Positions 8,126-18,348 are shown, counted from the first letter of the stretch. The stretch is DNA of 64,000 nucleotides from Kocuria rhizophila DC2201 (GCF_000010285.1 NC_010617.1:1550001-1614000); one strand, 5' to 3'. The notes: generated by a model from the letters alone, not told the origin. A program made the numbers and translations.

Positions 8126-10333
8126 CTACGACCGCCCCGATGCCTCCCCCGCGCCGCTCGTGTTCAGCCACTGTTCAACCGCGGCCACGGCCTCCGGGGG
8201 CGAGACCACCCCCACGTGGCCCGCGTGCCGCGTGACCAGGGAGGACAGGGCGTCCAGGGTGGGGAAGTCCACCTCCGCCGCCACGAACTCGGGCAGCGGA
8301 CGCGGGCCCCGGGCTGCCCGGCCCCGCGCCGCGCCCCCGGGCTGGGAGTTCGCCGGGTGCCGGTCAGGGGCCTCGGAGACGCCCACCGTGGAGTCGGCGG
8401 AGTGCGGGGACGCGGTGCCCGGCACCTCGACCTCCACGGAGCGCTTGGCGTGGTAGTGCTCCACGATCCACCGGCCGCGGCGGTCCGTGACCACCACGGC
8501 CTGCACCGGGCGGCGCTTGGCGGGCTGGATGCTCGAGCGGACCTCGGAGTCCATGCGGGGGTGCACCGCGGCCTCCCCGGCGTCCTCGCAGCCCACGATC
8601 CGGTCCGCGCGGAACGTGCGGGGACCGTTGGCCTGCAGGCACCAGCCCCGCAGGTACTGGTGGCCGTCGGAGAGGATCATCCGCACGGGGTCCACGAGCC
8701 GCTCGGTGACCTCGTCGCGCGAGGCCACGACGTAGCGCAGGCGCACCCGGCGTCCGTTCGCGATGGCGCGCCGCAGCTCGGCGACGAGCTCGGTGTCCCG
8801 CGGCTCCGCGGCGGCGTCGCCCTCCGGCGCGGCCAGCGCGTCCGCGAGCGGCAGGGCGTCCGCTGCGGTGGCGACCTTCTGCATGGCCGAGCGCACCACG
8901 CGGCTGTCGCCGCCGGGCACCGCCTGCAGGGTCTGCAGCCCCATGAGCAGGGCGCTGGCCTCGGGCACCGTGAGGCGCACGGGCTCGGAGAGCTCCTGCG
9001 CGTTGCCCAGGTAGATGTGGCCGTCGTCCCACGAGGCGTCGATGAGCTGGTCGGGCAGGTGCCCTGGGCGTCCGCACACGAACAGGGTCTGCAGGTCGCT
9101 GATCAGCTCGGCGTCCGTGATCCCGAAGTGCCGGGCGGTCTCCTCCAGCTCGGCGCCCTGGTGGGCGTAGACGTGGCGCACGATGTGCAGCAGCCGCGCG
9201 AGGTGGTGCTCGGTGCTCGCCTTGGCGGCACCCTGGCGGCGCTGCTTGCCCCACTGCACGTGCACGCCGGGCATGCGCGCCTGGAACGCCCGGGCCTCCT
9301 CGAGCCGTCGGGCCACCGCCTCCGCGACGGCCGCCTGGATGCCCTCGTCCACGGTGGACGCGCACGGCTCGGGCGCGGTGGGCTCGCGGGGCACCCACGC
9401 GTCCGGTCCCGCCGCGCACACGTGCTCGGCGGCGGACTCGGTGTCGTGCACGGCCAGTTCCACGGCGTCGAACCCCTCGGGTGCACGCCAGCACGTCGAC
9501 GCCGCGGGCGCCGCGATCCGCCGCAGCAGCTGCCCCGCGCCCTCCCGCATGAACACGAGCACGCGCAGCCGCGGGGGCTGGCTGACCATGCGGGCGAGCT
9601 GCCCGCCCATCGAGAAGTCCCGGGGCGGGTCGAAGCTGTCCCGGGTGACGTCCACCTCGGAGATGATGCGCGAGAGCCGGAACGTGCGCTGCGCGCCGCG
9701 GTCCGTGTCCCAGCCCGCGAGGTACCACGCACCGTAGCGGGAGCCCACCCCCCACGGCTGGACCGTGCGGCGGGAGTACGCACCGGTGCGGTCCACGTAG
9801 TCGAAGCGCACCGTGCGGTGGGACAGCACCGCCGAGAGCAGCGGCTCGAACGCCGGGTCCGCGACCGCCACGGTGGGCTGCACGTCCCGGCCCGGGGTGG
9901 CCTCGGAGCTCAGGGCGGGTTCGAGCTTGTCGAGGGCGCGGCGCGCGAGACGGTCCTGGGCGGCGTCGTTCCACGCCCCGGCCGCCACGGCGAGCACCGC
10001 GGACTCCTCGGCGCTGAAGCGCACCTCGGGGAGCCGGTACGAGCCCCGGGGCACGCGGTAGCGCGGGGTGAGCTGCGCGTCCGAGGCCCAGGGGTCGTCG
10101 TCGGGGATCTCCTCCACCGGGTAGCCCAGGGAGCGCAGGTGCGCCTTGTCCCGCTCGAACATCCGCTCGAAGGCGTCCTGGTTGCCCGCGCGGTCGTAGC
10201 CGGGCACGATCGCCCGCAGCTGCTCGCGCGTGTAGCCGGACTCGCGGTCCAGCAGGGCGATCAGCAGGTTCAGGAGGCGTTCGGCCGAGGCCGTGGTGGA
10301 ACGGCGGGCCGACTCACCGGTGCGGGACGGCAT
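8126..10333 (-). CDS. pafBC: PafBC: fused WYL-domain transcriptional regulator of the DNA-damage response
   Basis: 735 residues holding two PafB/PafC-type modules in one chain. Each has an N-terminal winged helix (about 15-75 and 378-445) followed by a WYL domain: GAWYLAGWDTD...FRLSRI at about 201-223, and HQYLRGWCLQ...TFRADRI at about 558-579. In mycobacteria pafB and pafC are separate genes whose products act as a heterodimer activating the LexA-independent DNA-damage response. Here the two are joined, so stoichiometry is fixed. The ATG abuts the stop of the upstream FKBP gene (TGAATG), so the two are translationally coupled. The gene ends the pup-locus transcript. Confidence 0.93.
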   Translation of the reverse strand: MPSRTGESARRSTTASAERLLNLLIALLDRESGYTREQLRAIVPGYDRAGNQDAFERMFERDKAHLRSLGYPVEEIPDDDPWASDAQLTPRYRVPRGSYRLPEVRFSAEESAVLAVAAGAWNDAAQDRLARRALDKLEPALSSEATPGRDVQPTVAVADPAFEPLLSAVLSHRTVRFDYVDRTGAYSRRTVQPWGVGSRYGAWYLAGWDTDRGAQRTFRLSRIISEVDVTRDSFDPPRDFSMGGQLARMVSQPPRLRVLVFMREGAGQLLRRIAAPAASTCWRAPEGFDAVELAVHDTESAAEHVCAAGPDAWVPREPTAPEPCASTVDEGIQAAVAEAVARRLEEARAFQARMPGVHVQWGKQRRQGAAKASTEHHLARLLHIVRHVYAHQGAELEETARHFGITDAELISDLQTLFVCGRPGHLPDQLIDASWDDGHIYLGNAQELSEPVRLTVPEASALLMGLQTLQAVPGGDSRVVRSAMQKVATAADALPLADALAAPEGDAAAEPRDTELVAELRRAIANGRRVRLRYVVASRDEVTERLVDPVRMILSDGHQYLRGWCLQANGPRTFRADRIVGCEDAGEAAVHPRMDSEVRSSIQPAKRRPVQAVVVTDRRGRWIVEHYHAKRSVEVEVPGTASPHSADSTVGVSEAPDRHPANSQPGGAARGRAARGPRPLPEFVAAEVDFPTLDALSSLVTRHAGHVGVVSPPEAVAAVEQWLNTSGAGEASGRS

Positions 10334-10729
10334 TCAGCGGACGTCGAGCAGGTCCACCACGAAGATGAGGGACTCGTCGGGGCCGATCTGCGCCCCGGCA
10401 CCGCGCTTGCCGTACGCCATCTCGGAGGGGATCTCCAGACGACGCCGCCCGCCCACCTTCATGCCCAGCAGGCCCTGGTCCCAGCCCTGGATGACCTGGC
10501 CCACGCCCACCGTGAAGTCCAGGGGCTCGCCACGGTTCCAGGAGGCGTCGAACTCCTCGCCGCCCGAGTAGGTGACGCCCACGTAGTGGCACGAGACCAC
10601 CGTGCCGGGCACGGCCTCCCGGCCGGTGCCCTCGATGAGGTCCGTGATCCGCAGCTCGGTGGGCACCGGGTCCTGGGGGAAGTCGATCTCCGGCTTGGAA
10701 CGATCAAGCTTGCGCTGTCCGAACGACAC
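10334..10729 (-). CDS. FKBP-type peptidyl-prolyl cis-trans isomerase (cytoplasmic)
   Basis: A 131-residue single-domain FKBP. Hallmarks are CHYVGVTYSGGEEFDASW, VIQGWDQGLLGMKVGG and the C-terminal LIFVVDLLDV strand. There is no signal peptide. GTG start with AAAGG about 9 nt upstream. It is immediately upstream of pafBC with zero spacing and downstream of a secreted FKBP paralogue. The isomerase family is certain; the client is unknown. Confidence 0.93.
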   Translation of the reverse strand: MSFGQRKLDRSKPEIDFPQDPVPTELRITDLIEGTGREAVPGTVVSCHYVGVTYSGGEEFDASWNRGEPLDFTVGVGQVIQGWDQGLLGMKVGGRRRLEIPSEMAYGKRGAGAQIGPDESLIFVVDLLDVR

Positions 10730-10793
10730 GGGCTCTACCTTTCGTCATGGGCCCCCTGGGCGGGGCCGCGCCGGTGGCCAAGTCTAGCCGGGA

Positions 10794-11789
10794 TCACTTC
10801 CCGGAGGACGACGCCTTCGGGGAGGGTTCGCCGCTCGCGGAGTCCTTCGGCGTCGCGGAGGACGCGCCCTGCTTCGCGGCGTCCGGGGTGTCCGTGCGAC
10901 CCAGGACGTCCACCACGAACACGAGGGAGCCCGCGGGGTACTTGGCGTCCTTGCCGAGCTCCTTGGCCGTGCCGTACGCCTTGGACGTGGGGATCACGAT
11001 CTCCACGCGGGACCCGACCTTCTTGCCCGCCAGCCCCTCCTTCCAGCCCGCGATCACGCCGTCGAGGGGGAAGGACACGGGGGTGCCCTTGTCGTAGGAG
11101 GAGTCGAAGACCTTTCCGTCCGCCCAGCGCACGCCCACGTAGTTGGCCACCACGGTGTCCGAGGACTTCACGGTCTCACCGTCGCCCTCGATCAGCACGT
11201 CGGTCTGCAGCCTGGTGGGCTCCGGCCCGGAGGGCTTCGCGATGGTGGGCTTGCCCTTGTCGTCCTGCGTGACCTTGGGCATGCCCTTGGAGGGGGTCTT
11301 CATCGTCCCGTTCAGGGCCGGTTCCAGCTTCTTGGTCACCTGGTAGACCTCCACCGAGGTGGAGTCGTCCCCGTCCGCGGCCTTGCCGCTGGTCTCCGGG
11401 GAGCTGTACGCGATGATCTCGCCCTCCTTGGCGTTGGTCAGCGCGTCGTACATCTGCGGCAGCGACTCCTTGAGCTGGTCGTTGACCGTGAGCACCTGCC
11501 CGCCGCCCTTGCTGTAGGTGTCCCCCAGGGAGGACGCGTCGGAGCCCTTGTAGAGGGCCGCCTGGAGCATGATGTTGTCCCCGGCGTCGATCTCGGGGCC
11601 GTCGCCAGCCTTGAGCACCTTGGTCTGCGCCTCGTCGACCTTCAGCGGGGTCTCGAAGGACACGGACGGGGCCTTGCCCGCGGCGGGCTCTCCGGAGAGC
11701 TCCACGGAGTCCCACCCGGAGGAACCGCAACCGGTGAGCAGCAGGGACAGGGTGACGGCGGCGGCGCCGACGGGGATGATCTTGCGCAA
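10794..11789 (-). CDS. Secreted FKBP-type isomerase lipoprotein
   Basis: About 331 residues from a TTG start at 11789, which has GAAAGG about 10 nt upstream and leads straight into a lipoprotein signal peptide ending at the lipobox LLTGC. An upstream ATG in frame (11915) would add an implausible non-signal extension. After the signal there is a divergent FKBP-like region (about 45-150) and then a recognisable FKBP domain (about 210-300: VVANYVGVRWADGKVFDSS, VIAGWKEGLAGKKVG). The tail is Ser/Pro/Lys-rich. It should be anchored to the outer face of the membrane. TACATT at 11832-11837 on the minus strand is a candidate -10 box. Confidence 0.85.
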   Translation of the reverse strand: MRKIIPVGAAAVTLSLLLTGCGSSGWDSVELSGEPAAGKAPSVSFETPLKVDEAQTKVLKAGDGPEIDAGDNIMLQAALYKGSDASSLGDTYSKGGGQVLTVNDQLKESLPQMYDALTNAKEGEIIAYSSPETSGKAADGDDSTSVEVYQVTKKLEPALNGTMKTPSKGMPKVTQDDKGKPTIAKPSGPEPTRLQTDVLIEGDGETVKSSDTVVANYVGVRWADGKVFDSSYDKGTPVSFPLDGVIAGWKEGLAGKKVGSRVEIVIPTSKAYGTAKELGKDAKYPAGSLVFVVDVLGRTDTPDAAKQGASSATPKDSASGEPSPKASSSGK

Positions 11790-11904
11790 GACGTGGTGAC
11801 CTTTCGTCAACGGGGGGCGTGGCTCGGGTCCAATGTAGAGGACTCGTGTGGGTCGCGGCTGGGAAAGCCCCCGGAACGGGGCGCGCCGCGGCGGTGCGGG
11901 ACGC

Positions 11905-13314
11905 TCAGACGGCACCGGCCGCGAGGTCCCGGATCATCTCCTCGACGTCCGGCTGGGTCGTCGCGAACGGGTCCTTGCACATGCTGATGCGCTGCGAGTG
12001 GGGGCCGTTGAGCTTGAGGTGGACCCAGTCCACAGTGTGGTTCACGTCCGCGGCGTGGGCCGCGGCCACGAAGCGTCCCCGCAGCCTGGCCCGGGTCTCC
12101 GGCGCCTGCCCCACGGCGCGCGAGACGTCCTGCGGGGACACGAAGGACTCCACGGCCCCCCGGCGCTCGAGCATGTGAAACAGCCCGTGCGTCGGTGAGG
12201 TGTCGTGGTAGGCAAGGTCCAGCTGCGCGAGGCGCGGGTGGGAGAGGTCCATGCCGTGCGAGGCCGCGTACGCGTCCAGCAGCTTCTTCTTGACGGCCCA
12301 GTCCAGTTCCCGGTCCACGAGCGAGGCGTTCTGCTCCGCCACGGCGCGCAGTCCCCGTTCCCACAGCTCCAGCACCCACGGGACGCGGTCGTGGTGCGCC
12401 CCGTGGCGCTGCACGAAGCGCGTGACCGCCTCGAGCACCTCGTGCTGCAGCTCGAGCGCGGTGCGGGAGGAGCCGTCCGCCAGTGCGAGCCGGGCGGTGC
12501 CCGTGAGGTCGTGGGAGACCTGGCGCAGCGCCGAGGCGGGGTCCGCGAGGGTGCGGTCCGGGAGGATCTGCCCGGCCTCGATCATGCGCAGCAGCAGGTC
12601 CGTGGCCCCGATCTTCAGGGCCGTGGTGGTCTGGGACATGTTCGAGTCCCCCGTGATCACGTGCAGCCGGCGGTAGTGCTGCGCGTCCGCGTGGGGCTCG
12701 TCCCGGGTGTTGATCATGGGCCGCGAGCGCGTGGTGGCCGAGGAGGACCCCTCCCAGATGTGGTCCGCGCGCTGCGAGAACGAGTAGCTCGCGGCGCCGT
12801 CGCCCGGTGCGAACGCACCGAAGGCCGGCGGCCCCGAGGGGTGCACCTTCCCGGCGCCCACGAGGATCTGGCGGGTCACCAGGAACGGCAGCAGGTGCCC
12901 GAGCAGCCGGGAGAACTCGGTGCTGCGGGCGATCATGTAGTTCTCGTGGGAGCCGAACGCATTGCCCGCGGAGTCCACGTTGTTCTTGAACAGGTGCACG
13001 GTCCCGCGCACGCCCTCGGCGTCCAGGCTCTCCTGGAGCCGGGAGCGCAGCTCGTCCACGATCCGCTCCCCCGCGGCGTCCTGGGCGACGACGTCGTGCA
13101 GCGTGGCGGCCTCGGCGGTCGCGTACTCGGGGTGGGAGCCCACGTCCAGGTACAGCCGCCCGCCGTTGGGCAGGAACACGTTGGAGGCCCTCCCCCACGC
13201 GAGCACGGGCGCGAACAGCCGCCGGGCGGCGTCGTCGGCGCTCAGCGCTGGGCCCTCGGGGGCGCTGTGGGTCAGGCCGAACTCGGTCTCGATGCCGTAG
13301 ATCCTGCGGTCCAC
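11905..13314 (-). CDS. pafA: Pup-protein ligase PafA
   Basis: 469 residues, glutamine-synthetase-like fold. PafA phosphorylates the C-terminal glutamate of Pup and transfers it to substrate lysines. The start MDRRIYGIETEFGL and the segment GGRLYLDVGSHPEYAT are diagnostic; the catalytic aspartate is Asp57 of YLD. The metal- and ATP-binding segments (FGSHENYM; DSNMSQTTTALK) are intact. It begins only 4 nt after the pup stop codon. In most proteasome-bearing actinobacteria prcB and prcA would lie between these two genes; here they are absent. Confidence 0.97.
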   Translation of the reverse strand: MDRRIYGIETEFGLTHSAPEGPALSADDAARRLFAPVLAWGRASNVFLPNGGRLYLDVGSHPEYATAEAATLHDVVAQDAAGERIVDELRSRLQESLDAEGVRGTVHLFKNNVDSAGNAFGSHENYMIARSTEFSRLLGHLLPFLVTRQILVGAGKVHPSGPPAFGAFAPGDGAASYSFSQRADHIWEGSSSATTRSRPMINTRDEPHADAQHYRRLHVITGDSNMSQTTTALKIGATDLLLRMIEAGQILPDRTLADPASALRQVSHDLTGTARLALADGSSRTALELQHEVLEAVTRFVQRHGAHHDRVPWVLELWERGLRAVAEQNASLVDRELDWAVKKKLLDAYAASHGMDLSHPRLAQLDLAYHDTSPTHGLFHMLERRGAVESFVSPQDVSRAVGQAPETRARLRGRFVAAAHAADVNHTVDWVHLKLNGPHSQRISMCKDPFATTQPDVEEMIRDLAAGAV

Positions 13315-13318
13315 GGCG

Positions 13319-13525
13319 TCACTGACCGCCCTTCTGGACGAAGCCCTTGACGAAGGCCTCCGCGTTGGTCTCGAGCACGCCGTCGATCTCGGCGAGCAGG
13401 TCGTCGGTGCCCTGCATATCCCGCTGCGCCTGGGCGGCCCCGGAGACGGGCGGGTCCACGGGGGCGGGGGTGTCGGGCTCGTCCTCGCGCCGGGAGCCGG
13501 TGCCGAAGATGCGTTCCTGTGCCAT
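13319..13525 (-). CDS. pup: Prokaryotic ubiquitin-like protein Pup
   Basis: A 68-residue acidic, largely disordered protein that tags lysines for ARC/Mpa-dependent unfolding. The C-terminus ends in Gly-Gly-Gln, so it needs Dop to deamidate the Gln to Glu before ligation. The helical Arc-binding region (about 38-58, DDLLAEIDGVLETNAEAFV) is conserved. The ATG has a near-perfect AGGAGG 5 nt upstream, so the start is certain and translation should be strong. A CACCAG-type hexanucleotide repeat lies directly upstream of the ribosome-binding site. Confidence 0.97.
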   Translation of the reverse strand: MAQERIFGTGSRREDEPDTPAPVDPPVSGAAQAQRDMQGTDDLLAEIDGVLETNAEAFVKGFVQKGGQ

Positions 13526-13537
13526 GTGTCCTCCTGT

Positions 13538-13564
13538 GGTGCTGGTGCTGGTGCTGGTGCTGGT
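13538..13564. repeat. Hexanucleotide tandem repeat in the pup leader
   Basis: Four and a half copies of GCTGGT (plus strand), which read as ACCAGC repeats on the coding strand and end 4 nt before the pup Shine-Dalgarno sequence. The copy number could vary by slippage. Confidence 0.9.
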
Positions 13565-13659
13565 GGGTGGCCGGGGCTCGTGCGGGTGCCCCGCTCCCGG
13601 TCCGCCCGGATCTGCGCGCCGCCGTCCGCGGCTGGGTGCCTCAGGGCCGGGGCGGTCGT

Positions 13660-15387
13660 TCAGCGGCCTCTCGGGCCGGGCCGACCGGAGGGCCGGCCGC
13701 CGGGCGGTCCGATGTCGCTGCCCGTGACGAGCCCGGGCCGGTGCCGGGCCACCTCACGGGCCCACTGCTCGACGTCCGGGGTGGCGAACCACGCCTCGCA
13801 CACCTCCCGGGTGAGGTCCCGCGGCTCCGGCATGGCGATCCGCGCGCCCCGGCGGATCCCGGGGAAGCTGACGCTGACGGTGTCCCAGCCCACGCCCACC
13901 AGGGCGTCCGGGTACCGGGACACCGCCGTGCCGCGGAAGTAGGCGCGGGTGTCCCACGGGGGCTCGTCCGCGGCCGCGGCGATCCGCTGCGGGTCCACGA
14001 GCGTGCGGATCCGCCCGGACGCCGCGAGCCGGTGGTAGAGCCCCCTGTCCGGGCGCACGTCCGCGTACTGCAGGTCGATGGCCACGAGCCGGGGGTCGTC
14101 CCACGCGAGTCCGTCGCGCGTCCGGTAGGCGTTGAGCAGGGCAAGCTTGGCGGCCCAGTCCAACCGGTCGGCCAGGCGGGCGGGATCCGTGGCGAGGTCG
14201 GTGAGCACCTCGTCCCACAGGGCGAGCACCTGCGCGGTGTCCTCGTCCAGCCCCTCGGGGGCGAGCTCGTGCTCCAGCCGCGTGCAGGCGTCGAGGTACG
14301 CGCGCTGCAGCTGCACCCCCGTGAGCTGCCGGCCGTCCCGCAGGGCCACCGTGGTGGCCAGGGTGGGGTCGTGGCTGATGGCCTGCAGCGCGGCCACGGG
14401 GTCCTCGAGCTCGAGGTCCGGGACGCGGTCGTGCTCCACGAGGTTCAGCACCAGGGACGTGGTCCCGAACTTGAGCAGCGTGGCCGTGTGGGAGAGGTTG
14501 GCGTCCCCGATGATCACGTGCAGCCGGCGGTAGCGGGAGTCGTCCGCGTGCGGCTCGTCCCGGGTGTTGACCATGGGGCGGTGGATCGTGGTCTCCAGGC
14601 CCACCGTGCGCTCGAAGAAGTCCGCGCGCTGGCTCAGCTGGAAGCCCGGGCGGGAGCCGTCCGCCCCCAGGCCCACGCGCCCCGCGCCGCAGACCACCTG
14701 GCGGGACGCGAAGAACGGCAGCAGGGCCGCGGTGATCCGCTCGAAGGGCACGGCCCGGTCCACGGTGTAGTTCTCGTGGGCACCGTAGGACACGGACTTG
14801 TTGTCGGTGTTGTTCTTGTACAGATTCACGGGCGGTGCGTCCGTGCCGGGCGCCTGCTCGGCGAGGAGCTCCACGGCCCGGTGCGCGACCACGTCCCCGG
14901 CGGCGTCCCACGTGAGGGCGTCCAGGGGCGTGGTGACCTCCGGGGAGGAGTACTCGGGGTGGGAGTGGTCCACGTACACGCGCGCCCCGTTGGGGATCAC
15001 GGTGTTCATGACCACCCGGCGCCAGTCCATGTCCTCGGTGTACATCGCGGACTCGCTGATCGCCTCGGCGGCGATCTCCTCCGCGCTCAGCACGGGCGCC
15101 TCGTCCGTGAGCTGGGACGGGTGGGCGGCCTCGCGGGCCACCGTGAAGCCGCGCGCGTCCGCGAGCGGGGTCTCGGACCCGTAGTCCCAGCCGGTGCCGA
15201 CGACGCCGCTTCCGCCGGCCCCGCGCCCGCCGTCACCGGCGCGCGCGGTCTCCGAGCGGCGTCGTGCCACCCAGGCGGCGTAGCCGGTGACCACGCGCGT
15301 GGAGAGCACCGTGGCGTTGGCCCCGGGGTGGCCCTGCGCGAGCACCCCGAACTCGGTCTCGCTGCCCATGATCCGACGCACCGTCAC
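13660..15387 (-). CDS. dop: Pup deamidase/depupylase Dop
   Basis: A 575-residue PafA homologue that deamidates Pup-Gln and removes Pup from substrates. It starts [15 protein letters not shown]. The Dop-specific loop is present as a Gly-rich insertion at about residues 41-82, and the catalytic aspartate is Asp140 in [17 protein letters not shown]/metal segments [11 protein letters not shown] and [12 protein letters not shown] are intact. It is longer than the usual roughly 500 residues, mainly through the loop and tail. The GTG start overlaps the arc stop codon by 4 nt (GTGA), so the genes are translationally coupled. Confidence 0.96.
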   Translation of the reverse strand: MTVRRIMGSETEFGVLAQGHPGANATVLSTRVVTGYAAWVARRRSETARAGDGGRGAGGSGVVGTGWDYGSETPLADARGFTVAREAAHPSQLTDEAPVLSAEEIAAEAISESAMYTEDMDWRRVVMNTVIPNGARVYVDHSHPEYSSPEVTTPLDALTWDAAGDVVAHRAVELLAEQAPGTDAPPVNLYKNNTDNKSVSYGAHENYTVDRAVPFERITAALLPFFASRQVVCGAGRVGLGADGSRPGFQLSQRADFFERTVGLETTIHRPMVNTRDEPHADDSRYRRLHVIIGDANLSHTATLLKFGTTSLVLNLVEHDRVPDLELEDPVAALQAISHDPTLATTVALRDGRQLTGVQLQRAYLDACTRLEHELAPEGLDEDTAQVLALWDEVLTDLATDPARLADRLDWAAKLALLNAYRTRDGLAWDDPRLVAIDLQYADVRPDRGLYHRLAASGRIRTLVDPQRIAAAADEPPWDTRAYFRGTAVSRYPDALVGVGWDTVSVSFPGIRRGARIAMPEPRDLTREVCEAWFATPDVEQWAREVARHRPGLVTGSDIGPPGGRPSGRPGPRGR

Positions 15388-17102
15388 GGCGTGGCCCCCG
15401 GTCCGGGCTCGCCCTGCGGGCGGTGCGAGGCCATGTGCACGCTGTCGATCGTGTCCCCGCGGCGGCCCGTGAGCCGGGCCCAGTCCTCGGAGTCCTCGGT
15501 GTCCGGCAGGTCCTGCTGCTCGTGGAACTCCTCGTCCACCGCCGCCACCAGGTGCTCGGCGGTGATCCCCCGCCGCCCCGTGGTCAGCAGGGTCTTGATG
15601 GCCTGCTTCTTGGCGCGGTCCACCACGTTGCGGATCACCGCACCGGAGGCGTAGTCCGAGAAGTACAGGGTCTCGCTCGTGCCGTTGCGGTAGCCGATGG
15701 TGAGGAACTCGGTCTCGGGCTCGCGGGCATACATCCGCTGCACCGCGGCGGCCACCAGCTCCTCCGCGGCCAGGGCCCGCGAGCCGGCGCGGGCCACGTC
15801 CTCGTCGCGCAGCGGGAGGTCCGGCGTGAGGTAGAGGGAGAAGATCTCGCGCGCGCCCTCGCGGTCGGGGCGGTCGATGCGGATCTTCACGTCCAGGCGG
15901 CCCGGGCGCAGCACGGCGGGGTCGATCATGTCCTCGCGGTTGGTGGCACCCACGACCATCACGTTGTCCAGCTGCTCCACGCCGTCGATCTCCGTGAGCA
16001 GCTGCGGCACGATTGTGGTCTCCACGTCCGAGGACAGCCCCGAGCCGCGCACGCGGAACAGGGAGTCCATCTCGTCGAAGAACACCACCACGGGCACGCC
16101 GCGCGCGGCCTGCTCCCGGGCGTTGGCGAAGATCGACCGGATCTGGCGCTCCGTCTCCCCCACGTACTTGTCGAGCAGCTCGGGGCCCTTGATGTTGAGG
16201 AAGTACCCCTCGGGCCGCGAGCGCCCGGCCTTCGCTGCGGAGCGCTCCGCGAGGGATCGGGCCACGGCCTTGGCGATGAGGGTCTTGCCGTTGCCGGGCG
16301 GGCCGTAGAGCAGGATGCCCTTGGGCGGGCGCAGCCCGTGCTCGCGGAAGATCTCGGGGTGCACGTGGGGCAGCTCCACGGCGTCGCGGATGGCCTCGAT
16401 CTGGGGTCCGAGTCCGCCGATGTCCGTGTAGCTGACGTCCGGGACCTCCTCGAGCACGAGCTGCTCGACATCCGTGCGGGTGACGGGTTCCAGGGCGAAG
16501 CCGGTGCGGTGGTCCACGGTCACGGCGTCCCCGGGCTTCGGCCGCTCCCGCCGCAGCCGGCCGGAGAGCAGCAGCACGCGCTCCTCGTCCGAGCGGCCCA
16601 CGGTCAGCACGCGGTCGTGGTCCACGACCTCCTTGACGGTGGCCACCTCACCGGTGCGCTCGTACTCGAGCAGCGCAACCACCACGTAGTTCTCGTTGAG
16701 CAGCACCCCGAGCCCGGGTTCGCACGCGCCGAACGAGACGAGCGGGCTCACGGCCACGCGCATCCGGCGCCCGGCCGCCAGCACGTCCAGGGTGGGTCCC
16801 GTGACCACGGGGCCGTCCCCGGTGGCCTCGCCCACGGGTCGACGGCCGTGGTTGACCTGCAGGACCACGGCGTACGTCGCGGGCGGTTCGGCCTCCGCGG
16901 CGAGGGTCTTCTTCAGGCCCACGATCTCCTGGCGGGACGCGTTGAGCAGCCGCACGAGCTTCTCGTTCTGCGAAGCCAGTGCCGCAGCCTGCTTGTCGAG
17001 GTTGCGCTTCTGGTCCCGCAGCAGGTTGACCTGGCGCTGCACGGGGTCCGTGGCGGGGCGCTGCGGGGCGGCGGAACCGCTCTCGTGGCGGGGCTCAGTC
17101 AT
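15384..17102 (-). CDS. arc: ARC/Mpa-type AAA ATPase of the Pup system
   Basis: 572 residues in the family's order: an N-terminal coiled coil (about 18-70) that captures Pup, two OB folds (about 75-205), then an AAA domain with Walker A GPPGNGKT (267-274) and Walker [10 protein letters not shown] (about 338-345). In proteasome-bearing species the chain ends in a Gln-Tyr-Leu-type motif that opens the 20S gate. Here it ends in Gly-Pro-Gly-Ala-Thr-Pro, with no penultimate tyrosine. Combined with the missing prcBA this argues for unfolding without 20S degradation. It overlaps trmI by 8 nt and dop by 4 nt. Confidence 0.96.
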   Translation of the reverse strand: MTEPRHESGSAAPQRPATDPVQRQVNLLRDQKRNLDKQAAALASQNEKLVRLLNASRQEIVGLKKTLAAEAEPPATYAVVLQVNHGRRPVGEATGDGPVVTGPTLDVLAAGRRMRVAVSPLVSFGACEPGLGVLLNENYVVVALLEYERTGEVATVKEVVDHDRVLTVGRSDEERVLLLSGRLRRERPKPGDAVTVDHRTGFALEPVTRTDVEQLVLEEVPDVSYTDIGGLGPQIEAIRDAVELPHVHPEIFREHGLRPPKGILLYGPPGNGKTLIAKAVARSLAERSAAKAGRSRPEGYFLNIKGPELLDKYVGETERQIRSIFANAREQAARGVPVVVFFDEMDSLFRVRGSGLSSDVETTIVPQLLTEIDGVEQLDNVMVVGATNREDMIDPAVLRPGRLDVKIRIDRPDREGAREIFSLYLTPDLPLRDEDVARAGSRALAAEELVAAAVQRMYAREPETEFLTIGYRNGTSETLYFSDYASGAVIRNVVDRAKKQAIKTLLTTGRRGITAEHLVAAVDEEFHEQQDLPDTEDSEDWARLTGRRGDTIDSVHMASHRPQGEPGPGATP

Positions 17103-18348
17103 CGCGGCCCCGTTCGCCGTCGGACTCCCGTCCGTCCGTCAGGCCCAGCGCGCCGTCCGCGCCACGCCCGTGCTCGACGGCGTGCATCCCCGCGGCCTCC
17201 GTGTCGGCGGCCCGGGTCTCGGGGGCCGGGGTGGCGGCGGGCTCCGCGCGGTCGCCGGCGGCTGAGGCACCCGGGGCGGGCCGGGCGGCGTCGTCGTCCG
17301 CACCGGCGATCTGCTCGTGGGCGCGCGCGGCGTGCTGCGCCAACGACGCCGCGTCCCGGCCCGCGCGGCGCAGCTTGCGGTCCGAGACGATGCGCTCGCC
17401 GAGGGCCACCGGCGTCCAGGCCTGCAGGTCCTCCTCGGTGTACTCGCTCTTGGACGCGCGGCGCTTGGGGGCCAGGCGCGGCGAGCCGTCCGCGAGGCGG
17501 CGGGACTGGATCAGGAAACCGGTGTGGGCCACCATCCGGTGGTCCGGGCGCACCGCGAGGCCCTCCACGTGCCACCCGCGCACCATGGTCTCCGAGGCTT
17601 CGGGCTCGGTGAAGCGCCCGTCCGCGCGCATGGCCTCCGCCACGCGGGAGAGCTGGGGCACGGTGGCCACGTAGCAGATCACCACACCGCCTGGGGCGAG
17701 GGCCGTGGCCACGGCGTCCAGGCACTCCCACGGGGCGAGCATGTCCAGGATCACGCGGTCCACGGAGCCGGGCTCCTCGGTGGCGCCGAGCTCCTCCGCG
17801 AGGTCCCCGAGGCTCAGCTCCCACGCGGGGTGCGGGCCGCCGAACATGGTCTCGATGTTGCCGCGGGCGATCTCCGCGAACTCCTCGCGCCGCTCGAACG
17901 AGTGCACGCGGCCCTCGTCCCCCACCGCGCGCAGCAGCGAGATGCTCAGCGCACCGGAGCCCACCCCGGCCTCGACCACGCGGGCACCGGGGAAGATGTC
18001 CGCCATGGTCACGATCTGCCCGGAGTCCTTGGGGTAGATCACCGCGGCACCGCGGGGCATCGACAGCACGAAGTCCTTGAGCAGCGGGCGCAGCGCCTGG
18101 TACTGGATCCCGGCGGTGTTGGAGACCACCGTGCCCTCGGGCTGCCCGATCAGCTGGTCGTGGGTGAGCACCCCGCGGTGCGTGTGGTGCTCGCCGCCGT
18201 CCACCAGGGTGATGGTGGTCATCTTCCCGCTCTCGTCCGTGAGCTGCACGCGCTCGCCGGAACGGAAGGGTCCTCGCCGGTTGGCCGCGCCGCGCACGGA
18301 GGCCGTGGTGGACGGGGTGGAGGAATCGTGGGATCGCTGCTCGGTCAT
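17095..18348 (-). CDS. trmI: tRNA (adenine-58-N1)-methyltransferase TrmI
   Basis: 417 residues. The class I SAM-methyltransferase signature [20 protein letters not shown] is at about 123-142, and the substrate motif [10 protein letters not shown] at about 198-207. It installs m1A58 in the T-loop of tRNA. The last 80 residues are an Ala/Pro/Glu-rich disordered tail beyond the usual family length. The ATG overlaps the stop of a 28-codon leader ORF (ATGA), and the gene overlaps arc by 8 nt, so tRNA modification and the Pup system share one transcript, as in other actinobacteria. Confidence 0.95.
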   Translation of the reverse strand: MTEQRSHDSSTPSTTASVRGAANRRGPFRSGERVQLTDESGKMTTITLVDGGEHHTHRGVLTHDQLIGQPEGTVVSNTAGIQYQALRPLLKDFVLSMPRGAAVIYPKDSGQIVTMADIFPGARVVEAGVGSGALSISLLRAVGDEGRVHSFERREEFAEIARGNIETMFGGPHPAWELSLGDLAEELGATEEPGSVDRVILDMLAPWECLDAVATALAPGGVVICYVATVPQLSRVAEAMRADGRFTEPEASETMVRGWHVEGLAVRPDHRMVAHTGFLIQSRRLADGSPRLAPKRRASKSEYTEEDLQAWTPVALGERIVSDRKLRRAGRDAASLAQHAARAHEQIAGADDDAARPAPGASAAGDRAEPAATPAPETRAADTEAAGMHAVEHGRGADGALGLTDGRESDGERGRDD

